Positions 47,626 to 57,730 of a DNA stretch of 64,000 nt are shown piece after piece; positions within the stretch are counted from its first letter, which is position 1, and each line of letters opens with the position of its first letter. The DNA comes from Antedon bifida (taxonomy: Eukaryota; Echinodermata; Crinoidea; Comatulida; Antedonidae): positions 32,221,820 through 32,285,819 of the forward strand of contig OY727096.1 in NCBI GenBank assembly GCA_963402885.1, in the 5' to 3' direction. A model generated the notes under the pieces. It saw only the letters and a program-made list of their open reading frames with translations. It was not told the DNA's origin and did no database searches. The position numbers and the translations under genes were made by a program.

Positions 47626-47873
47626 TTTTCTCAATCTAAATGAAGGAAAGTTTGCCAACTGAAGTCGTCATTTCTGAAACCATCAACACATTTAAAAACC
47701 ACCTGGATTTGTTGTAGAAATGGGGTTAAAAAGGCACACACCGCCTAAACTTACCCATCAAAACTAAACTAAAAACAACGTAATGAAAAAATAAACTTTT
47801 TGGAGTATTAATATTAATTAATTAGGAACAGTTCAGTCCAATCCAGCAGGAACGTTTCGACCCAGCAGTCCCC

Positions 47874-47984
47874 AATAAGGTTTATCGCAAATAGCGTGCG
47901 CGGCGCATGATGGGAAGGGTTCCCTTCATGCATTGTGCAATGATGTTCCTCACGAAAATCAAGCAATTTGCGATAAACCTTATT
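47874..47984. mobile_element. 111-bp palindromic MITE near the RNF216-like start
   Basis: AATAAGGTTTATCGCAAAT is exactly mirrored by ATTTGCGATAAACCTTATT (19 bp). The interior has a second hairpin-like stretch (GGGAAGGGTTCCC). About 250 bp upstream of the assumed ATG. Its origin as a MITE is inferred from the perfect ends. Confidence 0.65.
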
Positions 47985-48479
47985 TCCACAACTACAGTAC
48001 AGTAGGCTAGTTAGCTGCATTGAATTGAGGACAGGTCAACAAATCATATTGATAGCTACCCTTGACCCTCCTCACACACATACCACCATTGTTAGAGTAG
48101 CCTCTATGCCTAGAAGGCCACCGTACCTAGGCCTAACACCAACCTGTCCATCATGTTATTGTTAGCTCAGACGGATTCGTTTTGGTTAGCCAATAAAACA
48201 ACTTAGCTCTTACTTAATGATACATAAGTTAAATAACTTAATACTAATGTACATTTTATTTATTGATTGAAAGAATAAATTACAAAAATTAAAGTGAAAA
48301 TGGGTAAAAAATACAATATCTTCTAGGCCTAACCATTAAAACTCTTTCCAGGCTCTCTCCTCACAGTCACAGAGCGCGCTCTAAATTCTCAACTCTCAAA
48401 ACATGTTTTGGTAAGTTACCGCCCTCTATCAATTTTCGACGACATTAACAACATTTTTGTTTGGCATTTCCCTCTCTCC

Positions 48480-49050
48480 CCCTGTGGTACGGTGGTAGTG
48501 GGCCTAGGCCTACGCCTGATCGAATTTAATTACGAATTTGATTTATAATCGTAATCGTAAATATTACTTAACTATTTCTTAAATATATTTATTATTAGGC
48601 CTAACTAAAGCCTAGCCTAACGCCAAGCTTATAGATTAGTCTAGCTCTAGCTAGCTAGCTAGGCCCTAGGCCTAGGCCTAAACCTCTCTCAGTCAGACTC
48701 TCCCCTACTAGCTAGGCCTAGCAAGCCTAGGCCCTGGGCCTATTTTATAAGCAGGCTAGGCTAAAGTAAGGGGGGATAGCCCTAACCTAGTACTAGGCTA
48801 GAGTAGAGGGCCAGACCTAACTACCTAGCTAGGCCAAGGCTCTTAGAGATAGTTAGGCCTCTAGCCTAGGGGCCTAGCCCTTTCTTTTAAATTTAGGCTA
48901 GGCGTAGGCCTAAATAAAAGGTAGTGTAGGCCTATCTATCCGGTAGTAATCAGAGATCTGATATGAGTTGAAATTCTTGTTATAATAGATAAGTCTAGAA
49001 GGAACGGCTAGCCTTAGAGTAGCTAGAGTAGATTTAGGCCCAGCTTTCTA
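48480..49050. repeat. GGCCTA/CTAGGC-rich tract
   Basis: Overlapping palindromic words (CCTAGGCCTAGG, CTAGCTAGCTAG) occur dozens of times. The same words appear near the dynein 5' end (29034-29056) and in its intron 2 (27665-27675), suggesting a promoter-associated motif or simple sequence in this genome. Confidence 0.7.
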
Positions 49051-49512
49051 TATGTATAGAGTAGGGGAAGGTCTCTGTTCTGTTGGTAACAATATCTGGA
49101 ATGTTCGATTCTCTTCAGTTCATATATAAATAGAATGAACCAAAAGTAGTTGTATTGCGTACTAACAAATTACTTTCATATTTGCTCCACAGATTCTTCT
49201 AATGTGCCCTACTTAGATGGTACCGAGATAAAACCAAAATAATGACTTATTTTATTAAATATTTAAATTGTCGGCAAGTTATAACACGTACACTTGTATT
49301 CTTTTTCAAATTTGCATACACGTGTCGCATACACCTGCCTCTGTGGGTTGCTATCAGCTTTGTTATCCCACTGGATATGCAGTTCCATGTTCAACAGCAG
49401 CCAGCTCTAGCTTGACATTAAATGTTCAGACAACACACTTGTTAGCAGACAGAAAGCAAGAACAATCTGAATTGAATGCATGCAATTGTACATTTTGATT
49501 CAACAAAACAAG

Positions 49513-51896
49513 ATGTCACGGAGTGTAAAAGATTTACGAGAACTTGTTTGCGTTTCACGGTTGACAATCCGTGAAAGTGATGAAGAGTATAGTGATGATG
49601 AAAGCTTAGTCCGTCCATTTAGTTCAATGAGCATTTTATCAGATGGTACAACGACTCTACGAGAAAATTCAGCAAAAGTGAATCGTGGAATCAATACTAC
49701 TATAGTTCCAAAACCACCCTCTTCTGCAAAGCAAACTAAACTTAAGTTTAAAAAAGCAGAAAATCAGTTTTCTGGAAAAATCAGTGGTTCAAAGCAAAAT
49801 GAGTCTAATCATCTGAATGATTTCAAGTTAGCTAAAAAACCACTACCACCTGTTCAGTCATCCTTATCAAGGTCAATTAATAGTGATGAAGCCCGCCCTC
49901 TATCGTCTACTGGTAACTTTGACAACGTACTTGAGTATATGGATGAAAGTTGCGTTGAATCTTTTTTAAAACGTGCAAACCAATTGGTAAATGAGTTATC
50001 GTCATGGTGTCACAATAATTACAACTTTGTCCATTTTGCAAATTTTTGGCTTCAAAAAATACCTGACAGACAGAAACTAGATCTGTATGAACTGGAAATT
50101 GGGATAATCAATGATGAACTTAGATTTGCGTTTCAATCAGGAATCGAACAACAAAAAGTAAAGTTGACTGATTTAAGCAAGTTGGTTTCCGCAGTTGTAC
50201 GCGAGTATCCGACAAGGTTGTGTACTCTTCGTGGACCGTATATATTCCTTGACATTTTAGATACGCTTACTTCCGACAGAACTGCTGCGTACAAAGAGCT
50301 GCTTACAGATGTAAAAATATCGACAAGAAATCGTAAATTTGCACAATGGATGCTGGCAACGAGGGCGTTTGCTTTATTAAATATCTGGACTGCAGCGGTT
50401 AATTTTTACCGTAGGTTAATCGGAGATTCGAACACCGATGTTACACCAATTGAAGAACGATCTAAAGATACCGCTGCTCAAAGGGTATTTGTCGCAACTG
50501 GTCTGGGATACGTGCATTTTCTACATTATTATTTCAAAGCTAATAAGATTTCAGCAGATGTGTTGGATACTCAGAAACGGTCACTGGTGTTTGAAGCGGT
50601 CACCAAGAACCAGGAAACTGCTCTGTTGTACCTGCTTACCAAGGTATGCAGGAGTAAATAATGTACAGGCCCATGGAAGGGGCAGGTTGGGGTGGGGTTT
50701 GGGTGCTGAGAATTGTAATGTAATAGGCCTGACCTGGATTACGAATACACATCAAAATACTACTATAAACACAATTTTTCATATCCTTTAAAATCAATGC
50801 CTAAACCAAACTGTTTTATGAATTGTATGTTGATAAACCCCTCATCAAATTCTCAATTTATTATTCTTACACATTTTTTGTCAAAATTTGATATCAAATT
50901 GACATTACTGTATCTCGTATATAAATCACTTTATCAGCTCACTTTATTTCCATAAAAATAAACAAAAATACAAGATGGCAGACATACAACAAAGGCAGAG
51001 CCTGTAAAAAACATACATTGAAAAACAATACGCAACAAACATATATAGTTAAATTCTGTTTTTTATATTTGCAGGTGAAGCCAAGGCCCGACATAAACAG
51101 TCCGGCCGACTCTGGTAACATGGCGCTTCATACTGCTGCCAACATGGGCAGCGTGTCAATAGTGCGTTTACTACTGGAGAAAGGAAATACAAACGTGAAC
51201 TGCAAGAACGATAAATGTGATGACGCTACACCACTCCACCTGGCTGTAATGCAAGGTACAAGTGTTATAAAGCTCTGTCTTTACTATCAAACTTTATGTG
51301 ACAAACGTGATATTGCCCATATATGGACATGATGATGTCATATCACTACCATATTTGGGCATATCACTACCATATTTTGGCACATCACACTTTTTTGTCA
51401 AACTAGTTTGAGAGTCTAGACAAATCTTTAGGAATTAAACAACTAAAACTTCCTTTAATTATAGATTTGTGGGGCCTGGGTTTTTAAAATCTAATAGAAA
51501 GACCTATGCGGGAGCCAAGGTTCTTACTTGTGAGCCCATCTCCTTGAAATAGGAGGTAGGCTTAAAAGGACAAAGTAAAATTGGCATTTGACAGTTTAAC
51601 TATACCAGGAGAATCATACCTAGAATTTGATACATTAAAAAAAAAATTAAAGTTTAATAATAAAATATTTAAGCAAAAAGCAAATATTATGGTGTAAGTA
51701 ATCATGTAAAATTTCTTTTTTATTAGGCCATAAAGATGTCTGTCAATTGTTGATAGAAGCTGGTGCAGACGTGCAGGCTAGTATGGCAGGAATAACCCCG
51801 CTGGACTTGGCTAACGATATGGGCCACACAGACATTACAGACATGATATCTAAAATGATGGAGTCGCAATCGCAAAGTCCAATGGAAGAGTCGTAA
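49513..51896 (+). CDS. Ankyrin-repeat protein with uncharacterised N-terminal region, 3 exons
   Basis: Coding exons are 49513-50643, 51075-51255 and 51727-51896, giving 493 residues with phases that join correctly. The first ~130 residues are Ser/Lys-rich and likely disordered (ESDEEYSDDESLVRPFSSMS). Residues ~135-375 form a mostly helical domain I do not recognise (SSWCHNNYNFVHFANFWLQK, FAQWMLATRAFALLNIWTAA). The C-terminus has ankyrin repeats: GNMALHTAANMGSVSIVRLL, DATPLHLAVMQGHKDVCQLL and GITPLDLANDMGHTDITDMI. I chose the ATG at 49513 (AAGATGTC context); an in-frame ATG at 49480 would add 11 residues. A polyadenylation signal AATAAA lies at 51932. I cannot assign a family or function. Confidence 0.85.
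51270..51430. mobile_element. Palindromic MITE, same family, in ankyrin gene intron
   Basis: It begins AAGCTCTGTCTTTACTATC only 14 bases after the donor of ankyrin exon 2 and ends TTTGAGAGTCTAGACAAATC. Its interior orientation matches the copy at 38386. Confidence 0.85.
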
Positions 51897-51931
51897 GAAG
51901 ATACATAGTAATATCCATCAATTTAATTGTA

Positions 51932-51937
51932 AATAAA
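51932..51937 (+). terminator. Polyadenylation signal of the ankyrin gene
   Basis: Canonical AATAAA 36 bases after the TAA stop at 51894-51896. Cleavage would be expected some 10-30 bases further on. Confidence 0.6.
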
Positions 51938-52733
51938 ATATTGTAGAGATAAAACAATCACTATGACCATAACATGATTAGAACCAACTACCCTTCAGAA
52001 TGAAGGTGAGCATCTTGCACTGTCTGCCATTTATTCAATTGGCAAGTAGCAGCTGCATTTACCAATTAACTTTGGACTTTTAAAATTTTAAAATTATCTC
52101 TCGCCTTTTTACTGAAGTATAAATGAGTACTAAGATTTAGTCAAATAAAAAATTGTGTATAAGAATGATTAATTATAAAGCTAAAACTACAGTACCTACT
52201 TATGCGAGTGGGAATGATTAGTCTATTCCAAATAAGAATTAAATAACGCTTCTTTATATTTTAAACGTGCAGTTATTTGAAAAACTAATTACTAATTGTG
52301 TTTCCAAATTGCACGTCCCATACTAATATCTTGAACTTAACGTCTTTAAAAGTGTAAAAATGATGAAATAACAACACAAAGGTTTTCTTATGCAGTTCAT
52401 ATGATGTACAGGCATCAAGATGCAGTCTGAAATGAACGTCATTTGTTATGGTGCCACCACGGTATTATTGTATATACATCTGCATGTAATCTTTTGTAAT
52501 GAGTAAGTGTGCACTTATGCTAAATGTGTATGGTTCTATTTATTGTTTCTAAATACTGTAATTTTATTTGTATAAATAGTAAAGTAAACAGTTGTTTATG
52601 ATTTATTTTAGTTAAAAGTATAAAAACTATTAAAGGTAGTGTACTTGCAAAATTTACATTTTGACATTTATAAATACATTTGCAATAAAAACTTCATTTG
52701 CTATAACAGTGTGTCTACAAAAATAATCTAGAA

Positions 52734-53060
52734 AACTACGACCATACAGCATTGAAACATCGGTTCTCATCAGATCACCAAAGTTAAGCAATGTTGGGCC
52801 CGGTTGCATTCTGGATGGGAGACTGTCTGGAATCGTGGCGGGTGCTGTATATACTGAAGAGTGACGGTGTAATGAATATCGGACTAGCATGTGATAGGCA
52901 TGGGTTCAAGCCTATCTGTACCATATTAACTGTATCCTTCAGATGGGACATAAAGCCGTTGGTCCCATGTACATAGTGCACGTTTCGCAAAGAGTAGGGT
53001 ATCATCTCCCAGTGTGCTGATCTGGTAGGCACTGCATTGGGTCCGTGGAGGGCCTAATCC
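52734..53060 (+). mobile_element. 5S rRNA-derived composite SINE
   Basis: Bases 52734-52851 align by eye with 5S rRNA: CTACGACCATACAGCATTGA at the start, AAGTTAAGCAATGTTGGGCC (A-box region), GGATGGGAGACTGTCTGG (intermediate element) and GGTGCTGTAT at the end. A tRNA-like B-box (GGGTTCAAGCC, about 52900) follows, then a core TCCTTCAGATGGGACATAAA shared with 15601-15745, and a tail with GGGCCTAATCCGAATTTCC. Substitutions in the 5S stems make a working rRNA unlikely. SINE3-type elements use 5S heads. Confidence 0.85.
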
Positions 53061-53099
53061 GAATTTCCTCAGTTTGAAGACAAATATAAATACCAAACT

Positions 53100-53215
53100 A
53101 AGGTTCAGATGGTCTGCAGGATCAGTTGGTCTGCAGGTTCAGCTGGTCTGCGAGTTCAGCTGGTCTGTGGGTTCAGATGGTCTGCAAATTCAGCTGGTCT
53201 GCGGGATCAACCTTC
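53100..53215. repeat. 18-bp minisatellite
   Basis: Units of the type TTCAGCTGGTCTGCGGG repeat about six times with small changes, directly after the 5S-derived SINE. Confidence 0.85.
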
Positions 53216-53654
53216 TCTAAATAAATATATATATTAATAGTTTAGGTTCTGAGGGCTACACATATTCCGTCAAGCACTCTGGCCTTGAAAATTGTCTTGC
53301 TTGTCACATATATAAACATTAATAAACTATGATAAAATGGGTAAAATATAAACAGTATGACACCAAGGGGTAAAAAAAGAAAGGACACAAAAAAAGGTTG
53401 AAAGTGTAATTTATGTATCTTTTGTCAACAAAACTTAAGTTGCTACACTTTCATTGTAATCCTGCCCTCAATATGGTTAATAACCTACAACTACATTATG
53501 AGTTGTATTTATATTATTACCAATGCATACATTACATAACAAATATGGAATACAAAGAAAAACACACTACATGAATTAAGTCAATAGAAAAGAATACAAA
53601 TTAGAATCTCCTGAACCGAATATCTTACATAAAATCATTCAGATATTATGTCAG

Positions 53655-53785
53655 GCGCGGATTTAGGCGGGAGCGAAATGTGATAATGAATGATTATTTT
53701 TATTTATCTGCAACCTGACGGATCGTTTTTAACATTTATAAAATATTTATCTAATTTATAATTCTGGATCTGCCCCTGTTTGTAT
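53655..53785. mobile_element. hAT-like MITE, copy 1
   Basis: It begins CAGGCGCGGATTTAGGCG and ends GGATCTGCCCCTG, an imperfect inverted pair. The interior shares CTGCAACCTGACGGATC with the copy at 56333. No coding capacity. Confidence 0.7.
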
Positions 53786-54136
53786 ACTTCCATGATCAAA
53801 TTATTGTAGTTGTCTGCCAAAAGGCAACACAAAATTAATTCTTTTTTTAAGAAAATAATTCAAGCCATATTTTATATATTTTTTTACACAAATTTGCTAA
53901 TCTTGTAGTTATGTTTTGTTTTTGGAAAAGAAAAAAAAATGTACAACTGCCTCTTGAAACTTAAATAATAAATAAAAATTAAACAAATAATTAAAACATA
54001 ATGTTAATATTGTATACATATATGATTTGAATGACTTCATGATAATAAAGGATAAATTATCTTATCAATGTATAAGAATTATAATATCTATTTTAAATAA
54101 TAAATATTAAAATATCTGTTGTTGGGTATCAAGAAC

Positions 54137-54150
54137 GTTACCATAGCAAT
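54137..54150. promoter_or_regulatory. RFX X-box-like palindrome, intergenic
   Basis: GTTACCATAGCAAT differs in one end base from the symmetric X-box GTTRCCATRGYAAC. It lies in the gene-free stretch, 2.2 kb after the ankyrin gene. Confidence 0.4.
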
Positions 54151-55308
54151 GTACGCAAACCCATATTATTTGCAAGATTAAAATGTATGATTGCCACGGG
54201 CGATAGCTATAGAATTGAAATTCGTTCCTGTAGGCTGTCAGTCTATATTGGCTCAATTTCATTCAGTGTATACGGATAATCGTTTTTAAACTAAGTGTCA
54301 TTTCTTCATTATAAGAAAAATGCCATGAGTTATCAGCTAAAATATCCATTGAAAATATATAATGTACCATTTATATACGGATTCAGATTTAAGCCCATTT
54401 TGAGCCAATGTATTACCCCATAACCATTGCCATCTTTGAAATATATAGACATTTTTTTATATCGTTTTATTTTATGTCTTTATACCTACAGTTTATAGTC
54501 AGTTATAGTTATTGTAGAAATAAGAGCGAGTCGGCCTCGACCCCTTGCCAATATTGTTTAGGTACGGTAAACGGTGCCCTGCCTTAACCGATCAGCCATT
54601 TGACTCACTCAAATTAACAGTTTTAGCCATTCTTTGTAGTAACCATACTTACTCACGGGTTCATATGTAAGCCCACCGTTTGTTGGACATATCCAAAATG
54701 GAATACGACAGCCACGGTGTGTACGGTAGTGTAACTGTAATGCTTTTAGGGATGGGGGCAAAAGAGGGGAAGGGAGAGAGTGGCGAGAGAGGGGCGAGAG
54801 GCAACCAGGAGAATTGTGTTCCGTTTTTCATGAATAGTTCAATCAATCATTAGGGAAAATGTTTTATACTTTATCACAATCTGTATCCAAAAAAAGTCCA
54901 GAAACATTTCAACAGACCAAATTTTTACTCAGGAAAACTTATAGATTTCCTTTTCTTTCCTTTTTGTTTATTTCTGCATTTAATATGCCTTTGCCTTGAC
55001 TGTATCTCTTTTCGATTTAAAATTTAAAGATCATTTGTTATAAAAAATCATAAAATGTCATGTGTGGACGAGTCAATATTTTACAAGCATGTTTTGAAAT
55101 TATGTAAGTATAAATTATGAATTTTATCATTTACATTTGCCATTCAAAATGCGATTTATAGTCGCCTCACCTGACCGAGTCTAATATCAGAAGTACATAT
55201 GCACGTCATGTTACACTTCACTGAGCAGGCACAAATGCCAAAAGCAGCGAGACGACTCAACAAGAAGCGATCAATAACATAGGTTTAAATATCCTAGGGA
55301 GACAGTGT

Positions 55309-55322
55309 GTTGCCATGGTAAT
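55309..55322. promoter_or_regulatory. RFX X-box-like palindrome, intergenic
   Basis: GTTGCCATGGTAAT differs in one end base from the X-box. It sits in a ~280-bp block (55150-55430) with visibly higher GC than its surroundings and few simple repeats, as a conserved regulatory element would look. Confidence 0.45.
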
Positions 55323-55984
55323 TGAGTGATGATGAGCGATCATGCGAGGTGGATCACCTTTATGGTGAATCATAGCAAGCTGAGGAGTCATCAGCTATTT
55401 TTATAAAGATAAGGAGTCTGAATGATGTTGTCAAGGATTTTACATAATTAGCATCATTCTTATTTATTGTTTGTATTGAACATTCAACGAAAACCTGTCA
55501 AATACAATGAAAGCTTAACCATATCTTGTGAACAAATTTCATTAAAAGGCAAGTTATAAAGTTAAAACCACAAGAAACAATGTTTAAATTTCATTTTTTT
55601 TATTAAAAGATATTTTAAAGCAGAACTACTTGCTGTACAATTTTAACATTATGCATAAAAACAAGCGAATATTTTTTTTTTGAAAAATTTCACTTGGATC
55701 CCAATAAAATAATCTTAAGTAAGCAAACAGAGCATTTGTGAAATATAGAAAGTACTATCAATATTTGTACTTATTTATTTTCTCGAATTGGATAAAAAAA
55801 AAAGGGAAGTTACCTATATAGCAAATATTTATTTGTTCAAAATCCTCTTTTGCATTAGCTGATAAGACCTGCAAATAAATAGTTGAATTTTTACAAAAAG
55901 AATCTGAATTAAGAAATATCAATGAATTATTACGTCAATAATAAATAAATTTTTAAAAAACACAAAAAATATAGCATACAAAAT

Positions 55985-56325
55985 TCCAGTTAACCAATTG
56001 GTGTTCAGTTAACAAACCGGTTTCCAGCTAACCAACAGGTAATCCAGTAAACCAACTGTAGTCCAGTTAACCAATTGGTGTTCAGTTAACCAACTGGTTT
56101 CCAGTTAACCAACTGGTTTCCAGTTAACCAATTGTAATCCAGTTAACCAACTGTAGTCCAATTAACCTACTGGTTTACAGTTAACCAACTGTAATCCAGT
56201 GAACTAACTGTAGTCCAGTTAACCAATTGGTGTTCAGTTAACCATCTGGTTTCCAGTAAACCAACTGTAGTCCAGTTAACCAATTGGTGTTCAGTTAACC
56301 AACTGGTTTCCAGTTAACCAACATT
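55985..56325. repeat. ~18-bp minisatellite with inner palindromes
   Basis: Units of the type CAGTTAACCAACTGGTTTC and CAGTTAACCAATTGGTGTT repeat about 18 times. Most units contain inverted AACC/GGTT pairs, so the array can form many small hairpins. Confidence 0.9.
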
Positions 56326-56332
56326 AACAGGC

Positions 56333-56475
56333 GCGGATTTAGGCGAAGGCTAAACAGGCTTTTACAGTCTCTTTAAAATAAAATAACAACTATTTTTATT
56401 TTTCTGCAACCCGACGGATCATTTTTATCATTTATGAAATATTTAGCCCCCTAATCTATAATGCTGAATCCGCAC
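56333..56475. mobile_element. hAT-like MITE, copy 2
   Basis: It begins CAGGCGCGGATTTAGGCG and ends GAATCCGCACCTG. It shares CTGCAACCCGACGGATC with copy 1. ATTAA is present at both flanks. It inserted at the edge of a minisatellite. Confidence 0.7.
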
Positions 56476-57551
56476 CTGATTAAATAGACTTCAATATTGT
56501 GAAGTACAGAAAGAAAAATATACATTCTCATTCAGATTTGATTTGACTAGAAGCTATCGGATTACAGAATAATATTTGCATATTATATATAATGATCATT
56601 GGTTGTCAATTCAAGTTTCATGAAATGACAGACTTATTGAGGTGAAATAACCGTGTCGATCTCATGCGTGATATTTGCACATAGTTATTTTTTTTATCAG
56701 ACAGCGCAACTACCGATCATAATGTGACACAAACAAAGATGTATTGTGGAACATCACGTCAAATATTAATCACCAACATTATGGACATATATTTTTTTAG
56801 AGAAAATTATTCAAGTTCAAATTATTTTCTTTATTGTGAAGTGCGGATTTGCAAGTTATCAATAGTTAATGTTGTGTTATTTGTATTTTAGTATTATTAT
56901 GTAATATTAATAAATCGTTTATATTTATTCATCATGTGTATATTTTTCAATCAATGGTAATTTGTTACTTTTTTAATAACTTTCTCATAATTAAATCTAT
57001 CTATATTTCTATTTTATACTGATACCATTATGGTTGTTAGACACACTATTATGGAAATTTTTTATATATTTTTTTGCTAATGAAAACATTTTTTTCCTTG
57101 TGTCTATTTTTTTCTGACCAAGTGTGATCATTTCGTCCAACAATCGTTAAATCCCGTAACAACCAACTAAACATATACCGTATATTTGATTTAAAACTAT
57201 TTTAAAAAGTTAGGGCCACGGTATATTGAAAACTGTTACACATACACACATATTATATATATTCATTTATATATACAAAAAATTAAATAGGTTATACATT
57301 AAGTATATACATTCATTATTGAAAACAACATTATTATAAAACATGAGAAAAATATTGAGTATACTATTTACAAAGAAAATCTAAGTCTGTATATATTTAA
57401 TTACAAAGTTTTGTGCATAGAATTGTTAATTTTAGTGTTTACAAAAAAGTTTTAAAATAATAATATAAGGTTTGTGGCCTTAATAATGAATGGATATTAC
57501 AGTAAGTACAGAGTGGGTGCATTTCTTGTAAAAATATTCCATAATTGTAGT

Positions 57552-57730
57552 GGAGCTGTAGCTCCAATCCCAAGGTCCAGGGTTCAATCCTAACCTAGTG
57601 CCACGGTTGTAACTCACGACTCTTTCAACTCCACTCCCTAAACCTCAAATGAGACTTTATAAGCATGATAAATTATTAAATAGTTTATCCATCCTATAAT
57701 TGGTGAGTTACTCAAAGTCGCATATGAAAT
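57552..57730 (+). mobile_element. tRNA-like SINE remnant
   Basis: GTGGAGCTGTAGCTCCAATC and CCAGGGTTCAATCCTAACC look like A- and B-box regions, followed by a body ending in an A-rich tail near 57730. Partly decayed. Confidence 0.5.

Larger units (their letters stand above)
47626..49512. promoter_or_regulatory. Divergent promoter region between RNF216-like and ankyrin genes
   Basis: The two genes start back to back, 1.9 kb apart, so this stretch likely holds both promoters. It contains a 111-bp palindromic element (47874-47984), a GCCCTC-type word (about 48421-48426), and a tract very rich in GGCCTA/CTAGGC words (48480-49050). An acceptor-like sequence TTTGCTCCACAG ends at 49191, so a 5' non-coding exon of the ankyrin gene may lie within. 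A short open frame at 49268-49498 precedes the ankyrin ATG and has no recognisable product. Confidence 0.45.

Noticed and set aside
49268-49498. A 76-residue upstream open frame as a separate gene
   Set aside because: It overlaps the probable 5' untranslated region of the ankyrin gene and has no recognisable features.
52734-52851. A functional 5S rRNA gene
   Set aside because: Several stem positions are changed, and the sequence continues into a SINE body with a shared core, which fits a 5S-derived retroelement better.
52784-53032. Minus-strand open frames opposite the 5S-like element
   Set aside because: They are shadows of the SINE sequence.
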